Positions 24,746-32,620 of a stretch of DNA of 34,964 nt are shown one piece after another. How positions within the stretch are numbered: the stretch's first letter is position 1; every line of letters starts with the position of its first letter. Below the pieces are notes generated by a model. That model ran no database searches, had not been told where the DNA came from, and worked only from the letters and a program-made list of their open reading frames with translations. Source of the DNA: CAYRVF01 sp964427535 (GTDB taxonomy: Bacteria; Chloroflexota; Ktedonobacteria; Ktedonobacterales; JADMIN01); the NCBI GenBank assembly GCA_964427535.1, contig CAYRVF010000047.1, positions 1 to 34,964 of the forward strand, given 5' to 3'. Made by a program: the position numbers and the translations under genes.

Positions 24746-26428
24746 ATGACGTCCGGAGACACACAGAGAGCGGCGCGGGTGACTGAGGCGACCGCCACAC
24801 GAGCACGCGTGCTTGTCGCGGACCCGATTGCCGAGGAGGGCGTCGCGCTGCTGCGTGGCTTCGCGGATGTGGACGTGCGCCCCAAACTGACAGTGGACCA
24901 GATTATCGAGATCATTCCGGCCTATGACGCGCTCGTCGTGCGCAGCGAAACCAAGGTGACCGCGCCGATCATCGCGGCTGGGTCCGCGCTGCGGGTAATC
25001 GCGCGCGCGGGCGTCGGCGTCGACAACATCGATGTGGACGCGGCGACACGGCGCGGCGTGGTCGTCGTCAACTCGCCGACCGGCAATATCGCCGCTGCTG
25101 CCGAGCATACGGTTGCCCTGCTCTTCGCGCTCGCCCGTCACATCCCCGATGCGGTGGCATCGCTACGTGCGGGCAAGTGGGAGCGCTCCAAGTTTGTCGG
25201 CACCGAGCTGCGCGGCAAGACGCTCGGTATCGTGGGTCTAGGCAAGGTTGGGGCTGAGGTCGCCCGCCGGGCGGGCGACGGCGGCCTGGGGATGCGTCTG
25301 ATCGCCGCCGACCCGTACGCCTCGCCTGAGACCGCCCGCAAGCTCAACGTCGAATTGATGACGCTCGACGAATTGCTGCCGCAGGCAGATTTTGTCACGA
25401 TTCACACAGCGCTGACAGGCGGCACGCGCGGACTGATCGGAGAGGCCGAGCTGGCGAAGATGAAGCCAGGCGTCCGACTGATCAACTGCGCGCGCGGCGG
25501 CATCATCGAAGAGGAGCCGCTGCTGGCCGCACTCGAAGCCGGACAGGTGGCGGGCGCCGCGCTCGACGTGTTCTCGCAGGAGCCGCCCGGGGACTCGCCG
25601 GCGATTCGCGCGCTGATCGAGCATCCGCATGTCGTCGCGACGCCGCATCTGGGTGCCTCGACCGAGGAGGCGCAGGTCACCGTCGCGGTGGATGTCGTGG
25701 AACAGATCGCGGAGATACTGCGTGGTGGCGCGGCCCGCGCGGCGGTGAACGCGCCGTTGATTCTGCCCGAGACGATGCGCCAGCTTCAGCCGTGGATGAC
25801 ACTGGTGGAGAAGCTCGGCAGGCTGTACACCCAGCTGCATCCAGGTCCGCTGCACCATGTCGAGTTGAATATCAGCGGCGAGATTGCCCAGCACGACACA
25901 CGCCCACTCGCGGCGGCGCTCGTCAAGGGGTTGCTGGAGTCCGTCTCGGAAGCGCACGTCAATCTCATCAATGCGCCGGTCATCGCGCGTGACTGGGGAC
26001 TGGAGGTCGTCGAGAGCCGGTCGACAACGCCCGAGCAGTACGCCAACCTCGTAACGCTAGAGGTGCGGCCGGATGGCCCGACAACCGCGCGCAACGTGCT
26101 CGCGGCGACGCTCACCTGGAGTGGCGAGCGCGTGGTGCGGGTGGACCGCTACGCGACCGATTTCACTCCGTCGGGCAATATCCTCATTTGCCGCAACCTC
26201 GACAAGCCCGGCATGATCGGGCGCGTGGGCACAATTCTCGGCGAGGCGGGCGTCAACATCGGCCATATGGACGTCGGCCCCGTCGCGGGCGATGCCGCGG
26301 GCGAGCAGCCCCGTGGCGGCGAGGCGCTGATGGTACTCTCGCTCGACGACGCCGTCCCCGAGGAGTCGCTCGAGCGCATTCGCCGCACCGAGAGCATCTT
26401 CGACCTGCGGCATGTCGTGCTGCCATAG
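24746..26428 (+). CDS. serA: D-3-phosphoglycerate dehydrogenase, long form with ASB and ACT domains
   Basis: A 560-residue protein. The catalytic and NAD-binding domains (about residues 20-340) show the Rossmann motif GIVGLGKVGAEVA and the catalytic trio R250 (CARGGI), E279 (SQEPP) and H301 (PHLGAS). An allosteric substrate-binding domain (about 345-480) and a C-terminal ACT domain (about 475-560, starting CRNLDKPGMIGRVG) follow. A Gly/Pro-rich insertion (GDAAGEQPRGGE) interrupts the ACT domain and lengthens the protein beyond the usual 525-530. ATG 24746 follows GGAGAG. It is the first enzyme of serine synthesis; the ACT domain suggests serine feedback. The stop is 29 bases from that of the convergent FAD oxidase. 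Confidence 0.96.
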   Translation: MTSGDTQRAARVTEATATRARVLVADPIAEEGVALLRGFADVDVRPKLTVDQIIEIIPAYDALVVRSETKVTAPIIAAGSALRVIARAGVGVDNIDVDAATRRGVVVVNSPTGNIAAAAEHTVALLFALARHIPDAVASLRAGKWERSKFVGTELRGKTLGIVGLGKVGAEVARRAGDGGLGMRLIAADPYASPETARKLNVELMTLDELLPQADFVTIHTALTGGTRGLIGEAELAKMKPGVRLINCARGGIIEEEPLLAALEAGQVAGAALDVFSQEPPGDSPAIRALIEHPHVVATPHLGASTEEAQVTVAVDVVEQIAEILRGGAARAAVNAPLILPETMRQLQPWMTLVEKLGRLYTQLHPGPLHHVELNISGEIAQHDTRPLAAALVKGLLESVSEAHVNLINAPVIARDWGLEVVESRSTTPEQYANLVTLEVRPDGPTTARNVLAATLTWSGERVVRVDRYATDFTPSGNILICRNLDKPGMIGRVGTILGEAGVNIGHMDVGPVAGDAAGEQPRGGEALMVLSLDDAVPEESLERIRRTESIFDLRHVVLP

Positions 26429-26457
26429 ACCTGGGTAGTGCGGGAAACTCCCAACGT

Positions 26458-27933
26458 CTAGCAGAACCACGGGCCGGGCGCGGCACCTGCCAGAGCCTCG
26501 GGGTCGCGCACCTCGACGCAGCTCGCGCTGGCGGGGAAGAGCTTGTCGGGATTGAAGAGCTCGGCGGGGTCGAAGCAGGCGCGCAGGCGAGTCATCGCGG
26601 CGAGATCGGCGGTAGAAAAGACGAGCGGCAGGGCGTCGCGCTTCTCCATGCCGATGCCGTGCTCGCCCGAGACCGTGCCGCCCAGGTCGACACAAGCGCG
26701 CAGCAACTCCGTGCCAGCGGCGATCACGCGGTCGATGTCGCCGGTTCGCCGCCGGTCGAAGAGCATGGCGGGATGGAGGTTGCCGTCGCCCGCATGGAAC
26801 ACGTTGGCGATAGAGAGGCCGAAGTCGGCGCCGATGTCCTCGACACGCTCCATCATGCGCGGCAGGCGCGAGCGCGGCACCACCACGTCTTGCAGGTAGT
26901 AGTTCGGCGCGAGCTGGCCGAGCGCGCCCGCGGCTCCCTTGCGGCCCGCCCACAGCGCCGCGCGCTCCTCCTCCGAGCGCGCTAGCCGCACCTCGCTGGC
27001 GCCGTTCGCCGCGCAGAGGCTTCGTACGCGTTCAGCTTGCGCCTCCACCTCGTCGGTTGCGCCATCGACCTCCACCAGCAGCACGCTGCCGGCGTCCTGG
27101 GGATATCCGGCGTGGAAGTGTCGCTCGACGGCTCGGCAGATGGCGGCATCCATCATCTCGAGCGCGGAGGGAATGATGCCCGCCGCGATGATCGCCGAGA
27201 CCGCCGCCGAACCGGTTGCGATATCGGGATAGATCGCGAGCATCGTGCGCACGGCCTGGGGCAGCGGTAGCAATCGCACGACGATGCGCGTGACGATGCC
27301 GAGCGTGCCCTCTGAGCCGACGATTGCACCTAGCAGGTCGTATCCCTGGGCGTCGAGCAGGCCATCCTCCCCGCCGCCGATCCACCGCACACTGCCGTCG
27401 GGCAGAACGACCTGTACCGCCAGCACATGATTGGTCGTCACGCCCTGTGCCAGGCAGTGAGGACCACCAGCGTTCGTCGCGACATTGCCGCCGATGCTCG
27501 AAATCTTCTGGCTGGCAGGGTCTGGCGCGTAGTAGAGGCCATAAGGTCGCGCCGCACGCGAGAGGTCGAGATTGATCACGCCCGGCTCGACGATCGCGCG
27601 CCGGTTGCGCGCATCGATGGCGACGATGCGCCGCATGCGGGCCAGCGAGATGACGACGCCTCCTCGCGCGGGCACTGCTCCGCCGCAGAGTCCCGAGCCG
27701 GAGCCGCGTGCGACGACTGGCACGCCGAGGCTCGTCGCCGCGCGGACGACAAGGGCGACTTCGTCTGGCGAATCGGGCAGCACCACGAGATCGGGCAGAC
27801 CTTCGAGGAAGCTTCCATCGTAGCCGTAGCTGCGCAGATCGCCAGGAGCCGTGAGCACGATGCCACGGCCGAGCGCGTCTTCGAGCGTCGCGGCGAGCCT
27901 GCCGGTGGCGCTCAGGCGCGTGGTGATTGCCAT
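26458..27933 (-). CDS. FAD-linked oxidase, glycolate oxidase GlcD / D-lactate dehydrogenase type
   Basis: About 491 residues from ATG 27933, preceded by AGAGGG. The frame extends to 28008 without a ribosome site and into a promoter for the opposite strand. The PCMH-type FAD domain has VVARGSGSGLCGGAVP, GGNVATNAGGPHC and GSEGTLGIVTRI. The C-terminal substrate domain has HAGDGNLHP and SGEHGIGMEKR, with probable metal-binding His and Glu. Members oxidise glycolate, D-lactate or other D-2-hydroxyacids. No GlcE or GlcF subunit gene is adjacent in this window. With the neighbouring aminotransferase the theme may be glyoxylate/serine metabolism. Confidence 0.92.
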   Translation of the reverse strand: MAITTRLSATGRLAATLEDALGRGIVLTAPGDLRSYGYDGSFLEGLPDLVVLPDSPDEVALVVRAATSLGVPVVARGSGSGLCGGAVPARGGVVISLARMRRIVAIDARNRRAIVEPGVINLDLSRAARPYGLYYAPDPASQKISSIGGNVATNAGGPHCLAQGVTTNHVLAVQVVLPDGSVRWIGGGEDGLLDAQGYDLLGAIVGSEGTLGIVTRIVVRLLPLPQAVRTMLAIYPDIATGSAAVSAIIAAGIIPSALEMMDAAICRAVERHFHAGYPQDAGSVLLVEVDGATDEVEAQAERVRSLCAANGASEVRLARSEEERAALWAGRKGAAGALGQLAPNYYLQDVVVPRSRLPRMMERVEDIGADFGLSIANVFHAGDGNLHPAMLFDRRRTGDIDRVIAAGTELLRACVDLGGTVSGEHGIGMEKRDALPLVFSTADLAAMTRLRACFDPAELFNPDKLFPASASCVEVRDPEALAGAAPGPWFC

Positions 27934-27987
27934 ATCCGCACCCTCTCGTTCCTGAGATTCCTCATTAGGCCGAATGTCACTGCTGAC

Positions 27988-28016
27988 TGGACGGACCCCT
28001 ATGGACATGGTACACT
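27988..28016 (+). promoter_or_regulatory. Promoter of the candidate ncRNA
   Basis: TGGACG (27988-27993) and TACACT (28011-28016), 17 bases apart, point to a start near 28023. That is just where the first strand of the candidate RNA's closing stem begins. Confidence 0.55.
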
Positions 28017-28022
28017 ACCCAA

Positions 28023-28166
28023 CACGCGAGACATAAGGCACCCCTATGGCGACTTGGCTCTATCTGGGAGGCCACGCATGCGGAAGCCACCCTACTACAT
28101 TCGGTGCGGGTATAACCGCGCGTCTCGCGAATCGACGGCACTGGAGTGATACTCCGGTGCCTTCTT
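28023..28166 (+). ncRNA. Candidate structured non-coding RNA (unassigned)
   Basis: A promoter-like sequence ends at 28016 and an intrinsic terminator spans 28138-28172, giving a transcript of about 145 bases. Bases 28025-28032 (CGCGAGAC) pair with 28122-28129 (GTCTCGCG), closing an RNA domain of about 105 bases that starts almost at its 5' end. Inside, TGGCT (28055-28059) can pair with AGCCA (28085-28089), and GCGG (28106-28109) with CCGC (28116-28119) around a GTATAA loop. No riboswitch, 6S, SRP or T-box signature that I know fits. It could be a stand-alone small RNA or an attenuator leader; the next + gene starts about 270 bases after the terminator. It is divergent from the FAD oxidase gene. 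Confidence 0.5.
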
Positions 28167-28172
28167 CGTTTC
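28138..28172 (+). terminator. Intrinsic terminator of the candidate ncRNA
   Basis: GGCACTGGAGT and ACTCCGGTGCC form an 11-pair stem (one G-U) with a 3-base loop (28137-28161), followed by TTCTTCGTTT. The opposite strand lacks a T tract, so the terminator faces right. Confidence 0.7.
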
Positions 28173-28441
28173 CGGTCGGTTTCTTTCGAGAACTCACGAT
28201 ACGACGATGCGGCAAGAGAGGTCGCGGCACGACAAACGCCTCGATAAGCGCACCATCGATATGTGCCAGAATCTGAAAGGGGGAGAACTCCGGGCTGACG
28301 CTGCCCACTCGAAACAGCTGACCCTTTGTAGAGTGATCCACCTGCGACATTGGGCGCTCGGCAGACGCGTAAGGATGCGTCATGAAAGCCACAGGGGCGC
28401 GGTCGTACGGGGGTACTAGACACAGGAAAGAGGGAATGCCA
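28173..28441. other. Gap of about 270 bases without a supported gene
   Basis: Only frames without ribosome sites are open here. The palindromic GACGCG-N6-TGCGTC around 28370 may be a site near the promoter of the SWIM gene, but no good promoter is visible. Base composition is less GC-rich than in the surrounding genes. Confidence 0.4.
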
Positions 28442-28729
28442 ATGCAGTCAAGCTTGTACGGGAAAATCGCGAAGGCAAAGCAGTACGCGCAGGAACCGGA
28501 GCGACTTCAATTTACTGCCTTTGAAGCTAATTTCCGGGGCGAGAATGACATTCACCAAGTAAGCTTGCGCGAGGGGCAGTGGTACTGTACCTGTGGGTTT
28601 TTCGCCGATTGGGGCACATGCTGCCATACGATGGCGACTGAGCGCATAGTGGGTCAAATGATTCCGGCTGAGTATCGCCAGGGCGAGCCGCTGACGTCGC
28701 AGAACGACCGGCTGCAGAGCGTCCACTGA
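28442..28729 (+). CDS. Small stand-alone SWIM-type zinc finger protein
   Basis: About 95 residues from ATG 28442, with AGAGGG 7 bases upstream; ATGs at 28382 and 28436 are less well placed. Residues about 48-65 carry CTCGFFADWGTCCHTMA, the C-x-C-x(n)-C-x-H pattern of SWIM zinc fingers, preceded by a strand-rich segment (HQVSLREGQWYC), as in the domain's usual layout. SWIM fingers occur in SWI2/SNF2 ATPases, transposases and Rad51-associated factors, and bind DNA or protein. Here the domain stands alone with a basic N-terminal helix (KIAKAKQYAQEPER). Codon use is less GC-biased than in neighbours, which may point to separate ancestry. A strong terminator follows. Confidence 0.8.
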   Translation: MQSSLYGKIAKAKQYAQEPERLQFTAFEANFRGENDIHQVSLREGQWYCTCGFFADWGTCCHTMATERIVGQMIPAEYRQGEPLTSQNDRLQSVH

Positions 28730-28834
28730 GCAGGCATATCGAGCGGGCGCGAGGCTGCTAGAGGCTTGTTCCCACCGCACTGACGCGAGACGGTGAGCAG
28801 CCCTGGTCGCCCTCTGTCGCCAGCACACATACGT

Positions 28835-28872
28835 AACGGCCGGACCCGCGAACGGGTCCGGCCGTTTGTTTT
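28835..28872 (+). terminator. Strong intrinsic terminator after the SWIM gene
   Basis: AACGGCCGGACCCG (28835-28848) and CGGGTCCGGCCGTT (28853-28866) make a perfect 14-bp stem with loop CGAA, followed by TGTTTTG. It separates the SWIM gene from the convergent membrane-anchored protein gene and may serve both. Confidence 0.92.
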
Positions 28873-28892
28873 GAGTGCTGTGAGGAGATAGG

Positions 28893-29321
28893 CTAGCCGA
28901 GGATAAACCGCAGCACTACAATGGCGGCGAACATGGCCGCGGCCAGAATGCCAGTCAAGCGCACATCGTTGCGGACGTAGGCATAATGCTCTGGCGTGAT
29001 GAGGTTCGCGTTGCGCGCCTGTTGCGTCGCTCGCGCTCGGGCGATACGCGCGGACTGCGACTTTGGCTCACGCATGCGTGGTGCGGCGGGCATCGGCTGG
29101 GGCGCCGGGTTCGCGGCCCGGCTGGGCGCTGGTGTGCGTGGCTGTACCTTCGGCGTGGATTTCTCGACCGTCGCCGGTGCTGCCGGGGTCGTCTCTGGCT
29201 CCGCTACGGCTCCGCTGGCCGCGCCGGTGGTGCGCACCAATGTGGCGGACCCCGCCTTGTTCGCCGGCTGAGTCCGGCGAGCCGCGTTCGTCTGCCGCGG
29301 AGTCGTAGACTTCTTCGCCAT
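28893..29321 (-). CDS. Pro/Ala/Lys-rich protein with C-terminal membrane anchor, function unknown
   Basis: About 142 residues from ATG 29321, which follows GGGAGAA; the frame extends upstream to 29387 without a ribosome site. The first 100 residues are low-complexity (MAKKSTTPRQTNAARR, then Pro/Ala-rich and Arg/Ala-rich stretches) and probably disordered. A short ordered segment, LITPEHYAYVRNDVRLTG, leads into one hydrophobic helix, ILAAAMFAAIVVLRFILG, at the very C-terminus, so it looks tail-anchored with the basic part in the cytoplasm. The E-H-Y-A-Y-V-R-x-D motif before the anchor resembles that of small membrane proteins of Chloroflexota and Actinobacteria. No function can be assigned. 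A good promoter lies upstream. Confidence 0.75.
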   Translation of the reverse strand: MAKKSTTPRQTNAARRTQPANKAGSATLVRTTGAASGAVAEPETTPAAPATVEKSTPKVQPRTPAPSRAANPAPQPMPAAPRMREPKSQSARIARARATQQARNANLITPEHYAYVRNDVRLTGILAAAMFAAIVVLRFILG

Positions 29322-29389
29322 TGCGATGTTCTCCCGTGTGGTTGTAGTCGGCACTGCGTTCCGCATGCGGAGCAGACTGTATCGCATCC

Positions 29390-29418
29390 AGTATAGCCCA
29401 CGAGCATCCCCGTCGCAA
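29390..29418 (-). promoter_or_regulatory. Promoter of the tail-anchored protein gene
   Basis: On the minus strand TTGCGA (29418-29413) and TATACT (29395-29390) are separated by 17 bases, about 70 bases before ATG 29321. Confidence 0.65.
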
Positions 29419-29462
29419 GCACCAGAGCCGTTCGGGTGCCGTCTGGGCGCGTTGCTCGCGGG

Positions 29463-30251
29463 TTACGGCTCCAGCAGGTGAATGACCTTGCTCACGACAT
29501 CCCAGCGCACGTCGAAGGGATCGACAGAGAGCGTCGCCAATTCGCATCCCCGGCAGCGCAAAAACCGCTCGACATACGGCCGCGAGCGGTCGGGATCGTT
29601 CGTATTGCAGAAGACGGTGCGGGCGGGGAGCCGGTTTGCGGAGTCAAACGGGGTGTCGCGCAGAATGCTCGTGAGGGCCGGCCGCATCGCCTCCACATCC
29701 AGCCGGAGGGTGAGCCGCGGTTGCGAGAGGTCGAGGATGTCTTCGTAGATAGCCGACATCATCTCCCACTCTGCCTCAATGTCGCTCCGGTCGCGTCCGG
29801 GGCGCTCGATCAGTTCGCGTTGCTCGGCGAGCCACCGCGCCGTCTCGACTCCCGACTCTTCCGCAGTGGTGAAGATATCCGGGAAGAGCGTGCCGAACGG
29901 GACGACCCCGCCTGAGATGAGCGCCACCTGATCGAAGGCTACCGAGCCAAACAGGCGAGTCGAGACATAGGCGCCGAACGAGTAGGCGTACATGCGCTCG
30001 ATGGAGTGGATGTTGAGGTGATCGAGGAGCCGGGCGACATCCTCGGCGCAGGTGTCGGCGGACGCGGTGGGCGGCGGATTGTGGCCGTGGCCGCGCAGAG
30101 ACGGCGCGATCACGCGCCACTCGGGCAACAGGCGCGCGAACGGCAGTCCGAGGCGCCCTGATGCGCCTCCCCAGTGGAGCACGAGCGCAATGTGTGGCGA
30201 GGCAGAGTTGGCGTCGAGGTATTCCAGCCCGTCGAATGTATCCAAATCCAC
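29463..30251 (-). CDS. Alpha/beta-hydrolase fold protein, possibly without hydrolase activity
   Basis: About 262 residues. GTG 30251 has AGGAG 7 bases upstream; in-frame ATGs at 30287 and 30269 lack a ribosome site. The fold is clear: oxyanion-region HWGGASG, then VIAPSLRGHGHNP, DVARLLDHLNI and the nucleophile elbow MYAYSFGAYVSTRL. The elbow reads A-x-S-x-G rather than G-x-S-x-G. An acid candidate sits in CNTNDPDRSRP. At the C-terminus, where hydrolases have the catalytic His, the sequence is SVDPFDVRWDVVSKVIHLL, with no His at the usual position. It may be a divergent or inactive member; the substrate is unknown. Confidence 0.8.
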   Translation of the reverse strand: MDLDTFDGLEYLDANSASPHIALVLHWGGASGRLGLPFARLLPEWRVIAPSLRGHGHNPPPTASADTCAEDVARLLDHLNIHSIERMYAYSFGAYVSTRLFGSVAFDQVALISGGVVPFGTLFPDIFTTAEESGVETARWLAEQRELIERPGRDRSDIEAEWEMMSAIYEDILDLSQPRLTLRLDVEAMRPALTSILRDTPFDSANRLPARTVFCNTNDPDRSRPYVERFLRCRGCELATLSVDPFDVRWDVVSKVIHLLEP

Positions 30252-30373
30252 GAATCGTCTCCTGAACATGTCAAGCGGGCGCGGCATTCATCTGTCACGG
30301 CCCGGCCCACTTCTTCAGATGCGTACGTGCCGCTGCCCACCCAGCCAGGAAGAGGCACCGCGCGCGTTCCCGG

Positions 30374-31069
30374 CTAGAGGATGTTGACAGAACGCGCGAT
30401 GAGCAGCACGAGAATGATCGCGGAGAGCGAAGCCTCTATCATCATCAAAAGCTTGGCGCGCTGGGTGAGGGGCATAGTATCGGCGGGGCTGAGAGCCGTT
30501 GCGGTGCAGAATGCGAGAAACAGGTAATCGATGAAGCCTGGAGCCCACTTGTGTGGTGGCTCGCCCTTCCTTCTCGACGCCTGCACGGGATGTTCTGATG
30601 GCCTGGCCGCCTGTTGCGTAAACTGAAAGTCCATCGCGATGTGCCCTGCCTCGTGCCGCCGCTGCGGGCCATTGCCGTCGATCTCCCAGTACCAGACCGC
30701 GAAGACGACGATGTTAGACGTCCACAGCAGCGCTGCTGTCCGGAGCAACTCGGAGCCGTGCAGATGTGAGGATGGCAGCTGGCTAATCAGCAGCGCGAGG
30801 GACCCAGCCAGGGCAATCGTCATGACTGTCAGCTGAGCGAGCGCGAGACCGCGGACTACCCGGTAGGGGAGGCGTCGCCGGAAGAACAGCAGCGGAATCA
30901 GCGCTGGTGCAACCAACAGTACGAGGACGACGAGCAGCAGCCAGTTCGGGCCGAGCGTGAGGCCATCAGGCAACGCGAGGTAGATGATGCCAGGCAGAAT
31001 CGCGCCGACAGCGGCGATAGCAATCTGAGTCAGCCGGGCCGAGTCTGGCAATGGCTGAAGCTTGAACAT
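30374..31069 (-). CDS. DUF1345-like integral membrane protein with ion-channel-like C-terminal pair
   Basis: About 231 residues from ATG 31069, behind AGAGGATAGG; the frame reaches GTG 31117 without a better site. Six hydrophobic helices are visible. The cytoplasm-facing middle segment after VFAVWYWEIDGNGP is hydrophilic. The last two helices flank the conserved-looking loop FCTATALSPADTMPLTQRAKLL, whose position (helix, T-A-T-x-x-S-P-x-D, helix) recalls the pore region of two-helix ion channels, though without the TVGYG filter. Members of this type are found in many bacteria without a known role. It is followed 122 bases later by the alpha/beta-fold gene on the same strand. Confidence 0.75.
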   Translation of the reverse strand: MFKLQPLPDSARLTQIAIAAVGAILPGIIYLALPDGLTLGPNWLLLVVLVLLVAPALIPLLFFRRRLPYRVVRGLALAQLTVMTIALAGSLALLISQLPSSHLHGSELLRTAALLWTSNIVVFAVWYWEIDGNGPQRRHEAGHIAMDFQFTQQAARPSEHPVQASRRKGEPPHKWAPGFIDYLFLAFCTATALSPADTMPLTQRAKLLMMIEASLSAIILVLLIARSVNIL

Positions 31070-31202
31070 ATACCTATCCTCTGGGACCTGCCAGTGCGCT
31101 GTGCGAGACAATCTCACACGTCGCGCCGATCCCGTCCATAGTGGACGAGCAAGCGACCGTCACGTGCATGCGTTCGTGCCAAGTGGACGCTGGAACTTGA
31201 CG

Positions 31203-32276
31203 TTATCGCTCGATGTGCTCTGCTGAGTGATTCGCCTGCCGTGCGCGTTCGTCCAGGAGGCGCAGAGCCAGCGGAAGCTCGCCGACGGAATCGAGCACGA
31301 TATCCGCCCCACGGTCCTGAAAGACGGTTCGCGCGGCACTGCTCGCCACTATGATCGAGAGCATCGGTGGGGCGTCCTCGTGGCTAGCTTGCGGCGTTTG
31401 CCGGTAGCGTAGCACGAGGTCGAGGTCATCCGCCGTGTCGCCGATGTAGAAGCCTCCACGCGCCGAGAGCGCATCCAGCGCGACACGCAGCGCCTCCGGG
31501 TCTGGCTTGGCGTACTGCGTACCCGCGATGACCACGCCGAAGGGCGACTCGCCCGGCATCGTCCGTGACTCTTCCACCTCAGCGAGGCCGCTGCCCGCCG
31601 TAAGGCGCTCGACTGCGCGCGTCACCTCGGGTCCCACGCGCCCGGTGATGATGCCGAAGTGGCGGATGCCCAGCGCGCGCAGCGACGGCAGCACCGTCTC
31701 TTCGAGCAGCAGCTCCTCATTCTGGACGAAGCCCTCGGCGCCGGGCGCGAACTCGGGCTGGCGTCCGTAGTGCTCGAAGACGAGCTGGCTGCCCCAGTAG
31801 AATTCGTCGTGCGCCCACCGCGCGGCGTTTGCGTCGGGGATCGCGCTCGCGGGGAACGTGTCGAGCATCCAGCGGACGCCACCGCGCCCCGCCGCCGATG
31901 CCTCGGTGGCCTTCTCGGCCCAGTAGGCGAGTGGAAGCTGTGCCTCGGGACTACCTCGCCACTCGCGCAGGCGGGCCGTCCAGATGGCGGCCAGCAGGCG
32001 TGTCTCATCCCAGTCGTTGTTGAAGCCGCCCGCGAGCTTGAAGAGCGCCACATCCTCAGGCGTGAGGAGTGGGGTCGGGGCCTCGCCCAGTCCGTTCACC
32101 TCGCGGACGAGATGGTCGGCGGCGGCCATGACCGAAAGGCGGTATGAGCGGCTGGCGTCGATCAACACGCCGTCGATGTCGAAGAGCGCCGTATCGAGGA
32201 CTGGTCCGTTCTGTCCGCCGGTTGACCGTACGAGTGGCGGGGCGGTGTGTTCGACTCCGGGACGAAACCAGATCAT
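31203..32276 (-). CDS. HAD-superfamily (subfamily IA) hydrolase
   Basis: About 357 residues from ATG 32276, preceded by AAGGAA; the frame continues to 32387 without a site. HAD motif I is ALFDIDGVLID (nucleophile D33, general acid D35), motif II lies in FGIITGR, motif III is KPDPEAL and motif IV is YIGDTADD. A large helical cap of about 180 residues lies between motifs I and II. The overall type resembles the HAD-IA group described from cyanobacteria and archaea (TIGR01548-like), whose substrates are unknown. It would act as a cytoplasmic phosphatase. The 3' end lies 133 bases before the DUF1345-like start, on the same strand. Confidence 0.85.
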   Translation of the reverse strand: MIWFRPGVEHTAPPLVRSTGGQNGPVLDTALFDIDGVLIDASRSYRLSVMAAADHLVREVNGLGEAPTPLLTPEDVALFKLAGGFNNDWDETRLLAAIWTARLREWRGSPEAQLPLAYWAEKATEASAAGRGGVRWMLDTFPASAIPDANAARWAHDEFYWGSQLVFEHYGRQPEFAPGAEGFVQNEELLLEETVLPSLRALGIRHFGIITGRVGPEVTRAVERLTAGSGLAEVEESRTMPGESPFGVVIAGTQYAKPDPEALRVALDALSARGGFYIGDTADDLDLVLRYRQTPQASHEDAPPMLSIIVASSAARTVFQDRGADIVLDSVGELPLALRLLDERARQANHSAEHIER

Positions 32277-32620
32277 CGCGCGGTGTTCCTTTCGACACTT
32301 GACACTGGAGATGCCGCAAGGGATGATAGCACGGTACACAGGCGGACGTACAGCCGGGACTGCCGGGTCCCCTGCCTCCGTGGGCACAGCGATTGGCGCG
32401 TGTGCGGCGGTGGTTGGTTCCCGAGCACATCAGCGCGGAAGTGGTCGAACGGGCCGTTCTCTCGTATGGTGGCGCCAGTTGTGCCCATTCGCGAGATGGG
32501 CAATGACGGAAACCGGCCGATGTTCACGTGCCGCGGATGTGGCGTGAGGGAATGTCCGCACGTCGTACAAAGTGCCGGAGGTGGACATGTGTTCACCCGG
32601 TACAGGTTATTGTCGCGGTC
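32277..32620. other. Gap between divergent HAD and glmS transcripts
   Basis: No gene with a ribosome site is seen. It must hold the promoters of the HAD gene (leftward) and of the glmS ribozyme transcript (rightward). TGCCCAT (32482-32488) and ATGGGCA (32496-32502) form a 7-bp inverted repeat. TGGACA (32583-32588) with GGTTAT 17 bases further on is a weak promoter candidate for glmS. Confidence 0.4.

Noticed and set aside
28105..28120. GGGTATAACCGCG as a T-box or GEMM-like riboswitch core
   Set aside because: It lacks the TGGN bulge of T-boxes and the GCAAA/GNRA elements of the c-di-GMP class.
28060..28392. Minus-strand frame of about 110 codons with a somewhat protein-like stretch (SPFQILAHIDGALIEAFVV)
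   Set aside because: No ribosome site at any start, weak codon bias, and it runs through the hairpin of the candidate ncRNA terminator. A homology search would settle it.
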